64,000 nucleotides of DNA, from the NCBI RefSeq assembly GCF_005405265.1, contig NZ_BJDS01000008.1, positions 1 through 64,000 of the forward strand, in the 5' to 3' direction. Below the pieces are notes generated by a model. It had not been told where the DNA came from. It ran no database searches and was given only the letters and a program-made list of their open reading frames with translations. The position numbers and the translations under genes were made by a program. Below, piece after piece: positions 44,943-54,874 of this stretch (positions are counted from its first letter, which is position 1; each line of letters opens with the position of its first letter). This DNA comes from Enterococcus songbeiensis (GTDB taxonomy: Bacteria > Bacillota > Bacilli > Lactobacillales > Enterococcaceae).

Positions 44943-47006
44943 ATGGCGTTTATCGAGTTAGTGATTTTAATTGCAGGAGCAATCACCTTCTCCAATATTT
45001 TCAATAAAATCGTTCCTGCGATTCCAATTTTCTTCTTACAAATTTTTCTGGGAATTCTACTGGGGCTGACCTCATATGGTCAATCAATTAATTTTGAGCC
45101 GGAGATTTTCTTAGTAATGATTATTGCACCACTGCTTTTCCGTGAAGGAGAACATGCTGATATTCCCATGATTCTTAAAAATTTTGGTGTGGTCTTGGCG
45201 TTGGCGTTTGGTGGCGTGCTGTTGACTTTGCTAGGGGTTGGATTATTGTTGCATCAGCTGCTTCCTTTCATTCCATTGGCGGCCTGCTTTGCTTTTGGTG
45301 CAGCGTTAGGACCGACCGATGCTGTGGCTGTGGGTTCTTTGACGAAACGATTAAAAATTTCCGAAAAAGCGGTACGGATTTTAGAAGGGGAAGGACTACT
45401 GAATGATGCATCTGGAGTTACCGCTTTTCAGTTTGCTGTAGCGGCGTTGGTTTCTGGCACTTTTTCGTGGTCAAGTGCTGGTTTTCAACTTTTTATGGCA
45501 AGTGTTGGCGGTGGCTTGGTAGGCTTTCTTGTAGTGTGGGTAAAACGCAAAATCATTCAGTTAATCGAGCAAGCTTCTGCACAAGATGTCACAGCTTATC
45601 TATTGATTGAATTATTATTGCCATTTTCGGCATATTTGGTTGCTGAAAGTTTCCACGTATCAGGAATTATTGCAGCGGTTGTTGCAGGTGTTGCACAGGC
45701 GCATGGTCGCAGAAATCCAGTTACACTGTTTACTGCAGAGTTGGCAAACGTTTCAGAAGCAACGTGGAGTATGATTGGATTTACCTTGAATGGACTAGTT
45801 TTTATTTTCTTGGGAATCGAAGTGTCACAAGTTTTTTCACCAATTTGGGAGAATACAGATTATTCCAATTGGTATTTGTTAGGCATCATCCTGCTGATTG
45901 CTTTAAGTTTATTTTTGATTCGTTGGGTATTTATTACCGCCATCTATTTGATAAAAGAAGGATGGCATAAGATGATGGAGAGTTTTTCTGAAATTCTCTT
46001 ATTGACCTTCGGCGGAGTAAAGGGAACTGTCAGCCTAGCGACAATCTTTATTTTACCTGTCGTTATCCATGAGGAAACCTTTGAAAATCGAGCGCTGTTG
46101 CTGTTTTTAACTGCGGGTGTGATTTTGGTAACATTAGTGGTTGCCCTGATGGTGTTGCCGCTGCTTTCAGACGGGGAAGCAGAGCTGCCTCTTGATCGAA
46201 ACCAAGTATTGATTTTAAAAGAGGTTACGAAACAGCTGAGAAAAGACCGAGAAATCGAAACTCTTTCAGAATCGGAAAACGTTGCTTTGCAATCAGTTAT
46301 TGATGCGTATGAAGGGCGGATTTGGGAAACCTATGAGGAAGCTCTGACAGAAAGCGAGCAGCAAGAAGTCCAAGAAATTCAAGGATTGATTTTATCGATT
46401 GAACGAACTGGGCTAGATGAAAATTTTCGAAAAGGAAAAATCAGCCGTGACAGTTATCGTATTTATTCCCGGTTCATTACTAATTTTCAAAAATCAGCGA
46501 CTCGGCAGTTTTTTTCTTTCTTAGGTTTTTGGTTCCTTGTCGTTTGGCGAATTATACGAGTGATTACCCATCCTCGGCTTTTTTTGCAACGACGTCATTC
46601 TGGGAAAAAAGAGTTGAAAAAACGGGATATCAGCGAATTACAACGGGTCTTTGAGGAAAATACGCAAGAAATCCAGCATAGTTTGGAACATTTGCGGGAT
46701 ATTTATGATGAGCAACTAATTGAAGGATTTTTGCATCGTCGGCAGTCAATTATTGAGCGGTTGCAACGCTCAGATTTCTTTTTTAAGATGATGCTGGAAG
46801 GTGATCCTGCGTTTACAAAAGAAATTTTGCGGGGATATTATTTGGAGCGAAAAGTGATCGATGAATTTGAAGAAGCAGAAAAAATCACGACGTTTTCTGC
46901 CAATGATTATCGGAAACAGGTCAATTTATTGGAATCCTATGCAATCAATCAGACGGATTTTACAAGTTTGACTAATTTTTTGTGGCAAATTCGAATTGAA
47001 AAATAG
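44943..47006 (+). CDS. CPA1 family Na+/H+ antiporter with long cytoplasmic tail
   Basis: A 687-residue antiporter. The first 410 residues hold about 12 membrane helices with the CPA1 motifs FGAALGPTDAVAVGSL near 117-132 and EGLLNDASGVTAFQF near 150-164, the latter with the ion-binding Asp. The last 270 residues are cytoplasmic, charged and mostly helical, similar in scale to YjcE/NhaP-type proteins. It exports sodium in exchange for protons and helps pH control. It starts at the base after the coiled-coil gene's stop, with AGAGGGG as ribosome site. Confidence 0.9.
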   Translation: MAFIELVILIAGAITFSNIFNKIVPAIPIFFLQIFLGILLGLTSYGQSINFEPEIFLVMIIAPLLFREGEHADIPMILKNFGVVLALAFGGVLLTLLGVGLLLHQLLPFIPLAACFAFGAALGPTDAVAVGSLTKRLKISEKAVRILEGEGLLNDASGVTAFQFAVAALVSGTFSWSSAGFQLFMASVGGGLVGFLVVWVKRKIIQLIEQASAQDVTAYLLIELLLPFSAYLVAESFHVSGIIAAVVAGVAQAHGRRNPVTLFTAELANVSEATWSMIGFTLNGLVFIFLGIEVSQVFSPIWENTDYSNWYLLGIILLIALSLFLIRWVFITAIYLIKEGWHKMMESFSEILLLTFGGVKGTVSLATIFILPVVIHEETFENRALLLFLTAGVILVTLVVALMVLPLLSDGEAELPLDRNQVLILKEVTKQLRKDREIETLSESENVALQSVIDAYEGRIWETYEEALTESEQQEVQEIQGLILSIERTGLDENFRKGKISRDSYRIYSRFITNFQKSATRQFFSFLGFWFLVVWRIIRVITHPRLFLQRRHSGKKELKKRDISELQRVFEENTQEIQHSLEHLRDIYDEQLIEGFLHRRQSIIERLQRSDFFFKMMLEGDPAFTKEILRGYYLERKVIDEFEEAEKITTFSANDYRKQVNLLESYAINQTDFTSLTNFLWQIRIEK

Positions 47007-47007
47007 C

Positions 47008-47039
47008 GAAAAACATCAAATTTTGGTGTTTTTCTTTTT
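47008..47039 (+). terminator. Terminator of the antiporter operon
   Basis: A 13-bp stem GAAAAACATCAAA/TTTGGTGTTTTTC (one G-T pair), then Ts. Confidence 0.88.
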
Positions 47040-47126
47040 GCCAAAATTTCTTGCAGAAACGATGAAGCTATTTTTTGGAAAGAATGAATATGTTACAATA
47101 AGCAGGAACTATCGAGGAGGGATTTT

Positions 47127-49001
47127 TTGAAAGAGTTAAAAGTGGCGCATTTGACGAAAACTTATGGAGAAAAAACGCTTTTTGACCAAATCTCTTTTTT
47201 GATACATGAAAAAGATCGAATCGGTCTTATTGGTATCAATGGCACAGGCAAATCCAGCCTACTGAAAATTTTGGCAGGAAAAGACAGTGGAGATGGCGAT
47301 GTTACTGCTGTGTCATATCCTAATGGGTACCGAATTGGCTTCTTGTCGCAATCAACTGATTTTTCCGATGGGGAAACAATTTTAGAAGCCGTTTTTCAAG
47401 GAGAAAGCCCGGTAATCCAAACGGTTCGCCGCTACGAACAAGCCTTGTTGGCATTGACAGAAAATGAAAACGATCCTCAAACCCAAGCCGTATTTACACG
47501 AGCAGAGGAACAGATGAATGAGAATGACGCGTGGATGACGGATACGAACGCAAAGATTATTTTGCAGAAGCTGGGGTTGAAGGAGCTGCATAAGAAAATC
47601 GGTGACCTTTCCGGAGGACAGAAAAAACGGGTGGGTTTGGCTCAGGTTTTAATTGATGAACCAGATCTGCTATTGTTGGATGAACCAACAAACCATTTGG
47701 ACTACGAAGCAATTTTATGGTTGGAAAACTATTTGAATCAGTATCAAGGAGCGTTGATGATGGTGACCCATGATCGGTATTTTCTCGATCGGGTAGCCAA
47801 TCGCATGTTTGAGCTGTCTTTTGGAAAGCTGTATGAATACAAAGGCAATTATGAAGCCTATCTTTTGGAAAAAGCAGAGCGAGAACGAATTGCCTCTGAT
47901 CAAGAGGATAAGCGCAAGCAATTGTACAAACAGGAATTAGCCTGGATGCGCAAGGGAGCAAAAGCCCGCTCCACAAAACAGCAAGCCCGGATCGGTCGAT
48001 TTGAAGAATTGAAAGAAAATTTGTATCAAGTTCAAACTACCGATGAAGTAGCAATTGATGTTGCAACAAAACGATTAGGCAAAAAAGTTCTAGAAATAAA
48101 GTCCGGAAATTACTCGATTGAGAATCAGCTTATTTTAAAGGATTTTGATTTGCTGATTCAGTCCAAGGAACGCTTGGGAATCACTGGTGAAAATGGGACC
48201 GGTAAATCAACGCTGCTGAATTTATTGGCGGGACGGCTGGAATTGGACAGTGGGACACTTTCAACGGGTGAAACGGTGCGACTGGCGTATTATACGCAGC
48301 AAAATGAAGCGATGGATGAAAATCAGCGGATGATCGCCTATCTGCAAGAAGCAGCAGAACAAGTGCGACAAACAGATGGCACGCAAATTAGTGTTGCGGA
48401 AATACTGGAACGTTTTTTATTTCCCAGACAGATGCACGGAACCCTTATCGGTAAATTGTCCGGTGGCGAAAAACGACGTTTGTATCTGCTGAAATTATTG
48501 ATTGGACAACCGAATGTTTTATTGATGGATGAACCCACCAACGATTTGGATATCTCTACTTTGACAGTTTTAGAAGATTATCTTGACAAATTTCCGGGAG
48601 CTGTAATCACGGTTTCTCATGATCGATATTTTCTGGATAAGGTTGCAGAAAAGCTATTAATTTTTAAAGGTCAAGGTCAGATTGAAGGGTATTATGGTTC
48701 CATTATGGATTATCTTCAAACAACTTCGCCGAGCGTAGAGGAACCAAAAATATCCCAGGAAAAAACAATAGCACCTAAAAAGAAAAAAATGAGTTATTTG
48801 GAACAAAAGGAATGGGAAACCATTGAAGAGGAAATTACCAAACTTGAAGAAAAGTGTGAAGAATTAACAGAAGAAATGAACCATCAAGGGGATAATTTTA
48901 CGAAACTGCAAGAGTTGCAACAAGCCCTTAGTGATACGGAGACGGAACTGGAAGAAAAAATGGCTCGGTGGGAATATTTGAGTGATTTTGCAGACGCATA
49001 A
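47127..49001 (+). CDS. ABC-F family ATPase (Uup/YfmR type)
   Basis: A 624-residue soluble protein with two ABC domains and no membrane helices. Walker A sites GINGTGKSS (near 36) and GENGTGKST, signatures LSGGQKKR and LSGGEKRR, and a linker with RKGAKARSTKQQARIGRF between domains are all present. The C-terminal 90 residues are a coiled coil, which identifies the Uup/YfmR branch. ABC-F proteins act on the ribosome; this branch is tied to relief of stalling and not to antibiotic resistance. The start is a TTG six bases after GAGGAGG. Confidence 0.9.
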   Translation: MKELKVAHLTKTYGEKTLFDQISFLIHEKDRIGLIGINGTGKSSLLKILAGKDSGDGDVTAVSYPNGYRIGFLSQSTDFSDGETILEAVFQGESPVIQTVRRYEQALLALTENENDPQTQAVFTRAEEQMNENDAWMTDTNAKIILQKLGLKELHKKIGDLSGGQKKRVGLAQVLIDEPDLLLLDEPTNHLDYEAILWLENYLNQYQGALMMVTHDRYFLDRVANRMFELSFGKLYEYKGNYEAYLLEKAERERIASDQEDKRKQLYKQELAWMRKGAKARSTKQQARIGRFEELKENLYQVQTTDEVAIDVATKRLGKKVLEIKSGNYSIENQLILKDFDLLIQSKERLGITGENGTGKSTLLNLLAGRLELDSGTLSTGETVRLAYYTQQNEAMDENQRMIAYLQEAAEQVRQTDGTQISVAEILERFLFPRQMHGTLIGKLSGGEKRRLYLLKLLIGQPNVLLMDEPTNDLDISTLTVLEDYLDKFPGAVITVSHDRYFLDKVAEKLLIFKGQGQIEGYYGSIMDYLQTTSPSVEEPKISQEKTIAPKKKKMSYLEQKEWETIEEEITKLEEKCEELTEEMNHQGDNFTKLQELQQALSDTETELEEKMARWEYLSDFADA

Positions 49002-49013
49002 AAGGAGGAAACG

Positions 49014-49958
49014 ATGGAACAAGCATATCTGGATTTAGGACGGAAAATTTTAGAAGAAGGCCATCAAAAAGGCGATCGCACAGGAACCGGAACCAAAAGT
49101 CTTTTTGGGTATCAGATGCGGTTTGATTTAGCGGAAGGCTTTCCCCTTCTAACAACCAAACGGGTGCCTTTTGGCTTAATCAAAAGTGAATTGCTATGGT
49201 TTTTACATGGAGATACCAATATTCGTTATTTGCTTCAACAGAACAATCATATTTGGGACGAATGGGCGTTTGAGCGCTATGTACAAAGTAATGCGTATAA
49301 TGGACCGGATATGACAGATTTTGGCAGACGATCTTTAGTAGATGATGCCTTCAATCAACTCTATCAAGCAGAATTAACTAAATTTTGTGGACGTATTCTT
49401 GAGGATGAGGCATTTGCGAAAGTTCATGGGGATTTGGGGCATATTTATGGCTATCAATGGCGCCATTGGGAAACCAAAGATGGCGGTTTTATCGATCAGA
49501 TTAAAGAAGTGATTGAAACCATTAAAACAAACCCTAATTCACGTCGGCTGATCGTTTCTGCTTGGAATCCCGAAGATGTGCCTTCCATGGCGTTGCCGCC
49601 TTGCCACACAATGTTTCAGTTCTATGTAAATGAAGGGAAGCTAAGCTGTCAACTGTACCAACGCAGTGGGGACGTTTTTCTGGGGGTTCCTTTCAATATT
49701 GCCAGCTATGCATTATTGACACATTTAATTGCTCATGAAACAGGTTTAGCAGTGGGAGAATTCATCCATACGTTAGGTGATGCGCATCTGTACAACAATC
49801 ATTTTGAACAGATGAAAGAGCAGTTGCGCCGAGAAGTTCGTCCATTTCCTAAGCTGATTTTGGCAAATAAAAAATCTGTCTTTGATTTTGATTCAGCAGA
49901 TATCACTTTAGAAGGCTATGATCCTCATCCTGCCATCAAAGCACCGATTGCGGTATAG
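49014..49958 (+). CDS. thyA: Thymidylate synthase
   Basis: A 314-residue ThyA making dTMP from dUMP and methylene-tetrahydrofolate. The nucleophile is C197 in [12 protein letters not shown], and [11 protein letters not shown] and [18 protein letters not shown] are intact. Its length includes the roughly 50-residue insertion found in Lactobacillales ThyA. The ATG follows AAAGGAGG, 12 bases after the ABC-F gene. Dihydrofolate reductase, encoded next, recycles its folate product. Confidence 0.97.
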   Translation: MEQAYLDLGRKILEEGHQKGDRTGTGTKSLFGYQMRFDLAEGFPLLTTKRVPFGLIKSELLWFLHGDTNIRYLLQQNNHIWDEWAFERYVQSNAYNGPDMTDFGRRSLVDDAFNQLYQAELTKFCGRILEDEAFAKVHGDLGHIYGYQWRHWETKDGGFIDQIKEVIETIKTNPNSRRLIVSAWNPEDVPSMALPPCHTMFQFYVNEGKLSCQLYQRSGDVFLGVPFNIASYALLTHLIAHETGLAVGEFIHTLGDAHLYNNHFEQMKEQLRREVRPFPKLILANKKSVFDFDSADITLEGYDPHPAIKAPIAV

Positions 49959-50016
49959 CAGGCATATTGATTTTTGCAACAGAAAAAATAAATGAATAAA
50001 AGAAGGGGGAGAAAAA

Positions 50017-50496
50017 ATGTTAGCAGCAATTTGGGCAGAAGATAAAAATGGTTTAATTGGTCATAAAGGAACCTTACCTTGGCGTTTGCCTAATGATCTT
50101 CGCTTCTTTAAAGAAAAAACAACCGGTCATACTATCGTGATGGGACGAAAAACGTTTGAAGGAATGGGAAGTCGTCCATTACCAAACCGAAAGACGATCG
50201 TTTTAACCAGTAATCCAACATATCAAGCTGCTGGTGTACGTGTTTTACATTCTGCGGATGAAGTACTGGCGCTAAAAGAGGAGCAGCTATTTGTGATTGG
50301 CGGTGCTGTGGTTTTTGAGGCGCTACTACCCGCCTGTGATACACTTTTTCGAACAGTAATTGATGCCGAATTTGAAGGAGACACCTATTTTCCTAAGTTA
50401 GATTGGAGCAAATGGGAAAAAGTCGAAGTAATCGAGGGAATCCTTGACGAAAAAAATCGCTACCCACACCAATTTGAAATTTACAAACGCAAATAA
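50017..50496 (+). CDS. folA: Dihydrofolate reductase
   Basis: A 159-residue chromosomal-type DHFR that reduces dihydrofolate with NADPH. MLAAIWAEDKNGLIG opens the fold, LPWRLPNDLRFFK carries the catalytic Asp, VMGRKTFEGMG binds NADPH and VIGGAVVF is the second cofactor site. Trimethoprim is the known inhibitor. It follows thyA by 58 bases with GAAGGGGGAG as ribosome site. Confidence 0.97.
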   Translation: MLAAIWAEDKNGLIGHKGTLPWRLPNDLRFFKEKTTGHTIVMGRKTFEGMGSRPLPNRKTIVLTSNPTYQAAGVRVLHSADEVLALKEEQLFVIGGAVVFEALLPACDTLFRTVIDAEFEGDTYFPKLDWSKWEKVEVIEGILDEKNRYPHQFEIYKRK

Positions 50497-50540
50497 AAAA
50501 AGACGATGCTTTTCATTTTTTGAAAAGTGTCGTCTTTTTG
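50496..50540. terminator. Bidirectional terminator between folA and the hemolysin III gene
   Basis: A long stem AAAAGACGATGCTTTTCA/TGAAAAGTGTCGTCTTTT, flanked by As on the left and Ts on the right, so it can serve both convergent genes. Confidence 0.88.
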
Positions 50541-50545
50541 TGAAA

Positions 50546-51199
50546 TCAGGTAAAAAATAATATGGAAAAATAAATTAACCCGGCACCCAACATCACGAAC
50601 AGATGCCAGATGACATGCATGAAGCGGATGTGTTTCATGCTGTAAAAGAAGGCACCCACTGTATAAGAAACGCCTCCGCCCACCAATAAAGCTGTTCCCA
50701 TAATTCCCAGTGATGCTAGTAATTGTTTGGCAGCAAGGATACATAACCAGCCCATAATGATGTAGATAATCGTTGAAATTTTAGAAACGGTTTCTTTTCG
50801 ATGTAAGGTAATGGACTTATAAACGACACCGCTGATCGCCATAGTCCAAATCAAGACAAATAAGGTCCAACCCAGCCATCCTCTAATGCTTAGCAGACAA
50901 TAAGGCGTGTAGCTGCCGGCAATCAAAAGAAAAATTGAATCATGATCGAACACTTGAAAAACTTTTTTTGCTTTAGTAAAAATCAAACTATGAAAAAGTG
51001 TAGAACATAAAAAAAGTAAAATCATCATTGAACCATATAAGGCATAAGACACCACATGGATCGCCGACCCCATTCGTACACCCCTCACCAATAAAACAAC
51101 GAGACCAGCTACGCTCAAGCCAAAGCCGATTCCGTGGGTGACCGCATTCAATACTTCATTTAAAATGAGGTATTTGCGACTAAATTTTGAATTTTCCAT
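50546..51199 (-). CDS. Hemolysin III / PAQR family membrane protein
   Basis: A 217-residue protein with seven membrane helices. The PAQR pattern is complete: NAVTHGIGFG in helix 1, STLFHSL with the metal-ligand His in helix 2, DHDSIFLLIAGSYTPYCL, and HVIWHLFVMLGA with the last His pair. The name hemolysin III is historical; the related TrhA adjusts membrane fluidity. The ATG follows AAGGAGGA on the minus strand. Confidence 0.92.
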   Translation of the reverse strand: MENSKFSRKYLILNEVLNAVTHGIGFGLSVAGLVVLLVRGVRMGSAIHVVSYALYGSMMILLFLCSTLFHSLIFTKAKKVFQVFDHDSIFLLIAGSYTPYCLLSIRGWLGWTLFVLIWTMAISGVVYKSITLHRKETVSKISTIIYIIMGWLCILAAKQLLASLGIMGTALLVGGGVSYTVGAFFYSMKHIRFMHVIWHLFVMLGAGLIYFSILFFT

Positions 51200-51327
51200 G
51201 AAAGCGTCCTCCTTCTTTTCTAAATAAGATGAAAATTTGATTTCTCTCTGTTATACTTGAAATAGATAAGGTTTAACCGTATTCTACCATGAAGTGTATC
51301 CAGTTTTAAAGAGAGAGTGGACAAACA

Positions 51328-52170
51328 ATGATAAAACTTAAGATAGTAACAGATTCTTCTTGCACAATGGAAAAAAGTGTTCGGGATCGTTTGAATATTC
51401 ATGTGATGCCGTTATCCGTCATGATTGATGGAGTTGTTTATCCAGATGACGACAATTTGAGTGGTGAGAAATTTATGGAAATGATGAAAAACGCAAAGGA
51501 ATTACCTAAAACAAGTCAACCACCAATTGGACAATTTGTCGATCTTTACGATGAATTAGGCAAAGATGGCAGCAAGGTGTTGTCTATTCATATGACAAAA
51601 GGGTTAAGTGGAACTGTCGAAGCAGCAAGACAAGCCAGCAATCTTTCAAAAAGCAGTGTAACCGTTATTGATAGCGACACGACCGATCAGGGATTATCCT
51701 TTCAAGTTATTCGAGCAGCTGAGTTGGCACAAGCCGGTAAAGAAATTACTGAGGTTTTAGACGAAGTAGAACGGGTGCGGGAAAATACCAAATTATATAT
51801 TGGTGTTTCTACATTGAACAATTTGGTAAAAGGGGGACGAATCAGTCGTGCGACCGGAATTCTATCCAATTTGTTAAACATGCGGGTCGTGATGGACTTT
51901 GATCATTCGGAATTGGTTCCGGTAGTCAAGGGACGTGGAGCAAAGACATTCACGAAATGGTTCGATCAGCTAAAAGAAGAATTGAAAGAACTACCCAATG
52001 TAAAACAAATCGGGATTTCCCACGCTTCGGGGCTTGAATTGACAGAAAAATTCAAATCAGAATTACAGGTGCTGTTCCCAGATATGCACATCCCATTACT
52101 GCAAACCACACCAATCATCGCTACCCATACAGGCGAAGGTGCGTTTGCCATTATGTATTACACGGAATAA
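51328..52170 (+). CDS. DegV family fatty acid-binding protein
   Basis: A 280-residue DegV/FakB-type protein that holds a fatty acid for phosphorylation by FakA. The N-terminal TDSSCTMEKS and SQPPIGQFVDLY, and later SGTVEAARQA and NLVKGGRISRATG, are typical binding-pocket motifs. It is probably used to recycle exogenous fatty acids. The ATG follows AGAGAGAG. A strong terminator follows. Confidence 0.92.
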   Translation: MIKLKIVTDSSCTMEKSVRDRLNIHVMPLSVMIDGVVYPDDDNLSGEKFMEMMKNAKELPKTSQPPIGQFVDLYDELGKDGSKVLSIHMTKGLSGTVEAARQASNLSKSSVTVIDSDTTDQGLSFQVIRAAELAQAGKEITEVLDEVERVRENTKLYIGVSTLNNLVKGGRISRATGILSNLLNMRVVMDFDHSELVPVVKGRGAKTFTKWFDQLKEELKELPNVKQIGISHASGLELTEKFKSELQVLFPDMHIPLLQTTPIIATHTGEGAFAIMYYTE

Positions 52171-52177
52171 TTAAATG

Positions 52178-52216
52178 ATGCAGCTTGAAGGACAATCCTT
52201 TGAGTTGCATTTTCTT
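52178..52216 (+). terminator. Terminator of the DegV gene
   Basis: A 15-bp stem with three G-T pairs (ATGCAGCTTGAAGGA/TCCTTTGAGTTGCAT) and a three-base loop, then Ts. Confidence 0.82.
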
Positions 52217-52351
52217 GTACATAACATTTAGAAATTTCTAATTTCAGTAAACTTTCTGGAAGAAAACTACCTTTTTTAGCTTTTTTTTGCTAAAATGCTT
52301 TATACTTATAAGAAAAAAAGAAACGAATGCGTTAATTGGAGCGGGATTTTT

Positions 52352-53245
52352 TTGAAAATAATGAAAGGTATTATTCATCTATTATTGGTAGTCATCGGAG
52401 CATTGCTAATCTTTTTTGTGTTAAATCAGGCAATCCCAAAGGAACAAGCACGGCTAGAACCGGTTGTGGCTTCTGACAAGGACTCGGATAAGAAACCAAA
52501 AGTACACTATGTAGCAATCGGCGATTCTTTGACAGAAGGTATTGGAGATCAAACTAATCGAGGTGGTTTTGTTCCCATCGTAGCCGATGATATTCAAAGC
52601 CGATACAATTTAACTAGTGTTGAAGTCGAAAATTATGGAGTCGCTGGAGAACGCAGTGATCAAATTTTGAAACGAATGAAGAAGGATACATCCATTCAGG
52701 AGAATCTGAAATCAGCAGACTTTATTACCTTAACTGTTGGTGGAAATGATTTGATGAAGGTCATCCAAGATAATTTTTTTGGTTTGACGATTAAAACGTT
52801 TAATAAACCAATCAAAAAATACCAAGCACGGGTGACGGAATTGTTGGATGAAATTCGTACCTTGAATCAACAGGCACCCATTTATGTGCTTGGCATCTAC
52901 AATCCTTTTTATCTTAATTTCCCTGAAATCACAGACATGCAGACGATTGTTGACAACTGGAACGCAGCAACTGAAAAAGCTCTTACGGAGGAAACATCTG
53001 CGTATTTTATTCCAATCAATGATTTGCTGTATCAAGGATTAGATGATAAAGTTGGTATTACCAGTGAATTGGAAGAAACGGACAACAGTTCTTCTGAAGG
53101 CAATAAGCTGTCGATTGTGGATAACAATGTTCTTTATGATGGCGATAAATTTCATCCCAATAACATTGGCTATCAATTGATGGCTAATACGGTACGTGAT
53201 GAATTGATTAAAACACAAGATGAATGGATAAAGGAGCAAAACTAA
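52352..53245 (+). CDS. SGNH/GDSL-type esterase (YpmR-like)
   Basis: A 297-residue secreted or membrane-anchored hydrolase. One N-terminal helix (about 5-25) is followed by AIGDSLTEGIGD with the nucleophile Ser, YGVAGERSDQ (Gly), LTVGGNDL (Asn) and DKFHPNNIGY with the Asp-His pair, so all SGNH residues are present. Substrate is unknown. The TTG at 52352 is chosen with GGAGCGGG at proper distance; the frame is open to an ATG at 52295 that has no ribosome site. Its stop overlaps the next ATG by one base. Confidence 0.88.
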   Translation: MKIMKGIIHLLLVVIGALLIFFVLNQAIPKEQARLEPVVASDKDSDKKPKVHYVAIGDSLTEGIGDQTNRGGFVPIVADDIQSRYNLTSVEVENYGVAGERSDQILKRMKKDTSIQENLKSADFITLTVGGNDLMKVIQDNFFGLTIKTFNKPIKKYQARVTELLDEIRTLNQQAPIYVLGIYNPFYLNFPEITDMQTIVDNWNAATEKALTEETSAYFIPINDLLYQGLDDKVGITSELEETDNSSSEGNKLSIVDNNVLYDGDKFHPNNIGYQLMANTVRDELIKTQDEWIKEQN

Positions 53246-53886
53246 TGGAAAAGACACCGAAAAGAAAACAGCCGCAAAAGAAAATGTGGAAGTTTCGGGT
53301 GAAAAATCCTTGGCGCTCTGCCTTTTTGCTTTTAGTGGCGGTTGTATTAGGTACCGGTTTTTTCTTTGGTTCCCGTATTTTTGCCAATCGCGAACCGAAC
53401 TATAAAAAAACACCAGCTATTGTTGAGCGTCAGGGAACGCCCGTATTGACGATCAACAGCAATAAAAAGCAAGTCAATGAGTTGATTGATTTTTATTTGG
53501 AAGAATTTCAAAAGGATTCGGATGTAAAATATGAATTCACTTTAGAAAATGAAGCAATGCTGACGGGAGAGTTCAAGGTGTTGGGTTTCCCGGTTCAATT
53601 TTATTTATATTTTGATCCATATGTCATGGATAACGGCAATGTTCAATTACGAGCTAAAAGTCTGTCCATCGGTACGTTAGGTTTGCCGCTCAAAGAGGTT
53701 ATGAGCATGGTCAAACGCAGTTATAAATTTCCAAAATGGATCGAAGTCAATCCCGATGATGAAAATATCATGATTCGTTTGGATCAGTTTCGAATGCAAA
53801 ACGGATTATTCATGCGGGCGAACAAAATCAATCTTGTGGACGATGAAATCCAGATTAGTTTGTATTTACCAGCAACTAAAAAATAA
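53245..53886 (+). CDS. ypmS: YpmS family membrane-anchored protein
   Basis: A 213-residue protein with a basic N-terminus, one membrane helix (about 25-45) and an extracellular domain of the YpmS/DUF2140 family. Motifs such as FKVLGFPVQFYLYFDPYV and LPLKEVMSMVKRSYKFP are conserved in this family. No biochemical role is known. It is coupled to the esterase gene, the same neighbourhood as in Bacillus. Confidence 0.85.
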   Translation: MEKTPKRKQPQKKMWKFRVKNPWRSAFLLLVAVVLGTGFFFGSRIFANREPNYKKTPAIVERQGTPVLTINSNKKQVNELIDFYLEEFQKDSDVKYEFTLENEAMLTGEFKVLGFPVQFYLYFDPYVMDNGNVQLRAKSLSIGTLGLPLKEVMSMVKRSYKFPKWIEVNPDDENIMIRLDQFRMQNGLFMRANKINLVDDEIQISLYLPATKK

Positions 53887-53958
53887 GTGAATTGTTCTTA
53901 TTTTTCGTAGACCGATGTTATAGAGTGAATTCTGATACTTAAAAAGGAGTGTTTTATT

Positions 53959-54480
53959 GTGGAAAGAGCAATTTTTGCCGGCGGGTGTTTTTGGTGCATG
54001 GTTCAACCTTTTGATGAAACGCCAGGGATTTATTCGGTCGTTTCAGGATATACTGGCGGACATGTTCCTCACCCAACCTATGAACAAGTATGCAGTCATA
54101 CGACGGGACATACAGAAGCGGTTGAAATCATTTTTGACCCAGAAATTTTTAGTTATCAATCGTTAGTGGATATTTACTGGCAGCAGACAGATCCAACCGA
54201 TGCTTTTGGGCAATTTGAGGATCGTGGCGACAATTATCGTCCCGTGATTTTTTATACGACAAAGGAGCAAAAGGCAATCGCTCAGCAAAGTAAGGAAGAG
54301 TTGCAAGCCAGTGGTCGCTTTGATCGACCAATAGTGACTGCGATTGAACCGGCACAAGTTTTTTATCCGGCGGAGGATTATCATCAAGAATATTACAAGA
54401 AGAATCCAGAAAATTTTGCCCGAAATCATGCTCGGCGTGCTGCTTTTGTAGAAAAAAATTGGGGGAACTTGGATGTATAA
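53959..54480 (+). CDS. msrA: Peptide methionine (S)-S-oxide reductase MsrA
   Basis: A 173-residue repair enzyme that reduces methionine sulfoxide in proteins. The catalytic C10 is in GGCFWC, and EHTE-type binding appears as GHTEAVEI. The second Cys of the motif (C13) is also kept. The start is a GTG with AAAGGAGTG upstream. It overlaps the next gene by eight bases. Confidence 0.95.
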   Translation: MERAIFAGGCFWCMVQPFDETPGIYSVVSGYTGGHVPHPTYEQVCSHTTGHTEAVEIIFDPEIFSYQSLVDIYWQQTDPTDAFGQFEDRGDNYRPVIFYTTKEQKAIAQQSKEELQASGRFDRPIVTAIEPAQVFYPAEDYHQEYYKKNPENFARNHARRAAFVEKNWGNLDV

Positions 54481-54694
54481 AAGTTTTTACCACTATTTAA
54501 TGGCCGTCAAGGGACCGAATCACCGTGATGAAGCACAGGTTTTTGCCACCCATGCGAGCCACGATATCCAATTTCCAAAACAGTCGACGGATTACCATGA
54601 ATTATCTACTTATTTGGAGATGAGTGTGGATTATCTGCCAACGATGGATATTTTTGATCGTCTATGGGAAAGATATCTTGAAGAAAATAAATAA
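54473..54694 (+). CDS. yozE: YozE family (UPF0346) small protein
   Basis: A 73-residue helical protein with the family start [10 protein letters not shown] and [19 protein letters not shown]. It has a SAM-like fold in known structures, with no established function. It is translationally coupled to msrA, as in other Bacillota. Confidence 0.9.
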   Translation: MYKSFYHYLMAVKGPNHRDEAQVFATHASHDIQFPKQSTDYHELSTYLEMSVDYLPTMDIFDRLWERYLEENK

Positions 54695-54698
54695 AAAA

Positions 54699-54738
54699 AC
54701 TGATAAAATCCACCGCTGATTTTATCAGTTTTTTTTTG
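54699..54738 (+). terminator. Terminator of msrA-yozE
   Basis: A 12-bp perfect stem ACTGATAAAATC/GATTTTATCAGT followed by nine Ts. Confidence 0.93.
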
Positions 54739-54874
54739 TCAGAAAAGTCTTTGAGAAAGTTTGAATAATCAATTTTTTTCATAGCAAACCAGAGAAACTA
54801 TGCTAAAATGAAACAGACGCTAAAAAAAGAAAACGGTCAAAACTAGCGAGAAAGATAGAAAGCTGGAGGAAAAA

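Noticed and set aside
47557-47976. 139-residue minus-strand open frame inside the ABC-F gene
   Set aside because: Antisense shadow of a clearly real ABC-F coding sequence; no start signals.
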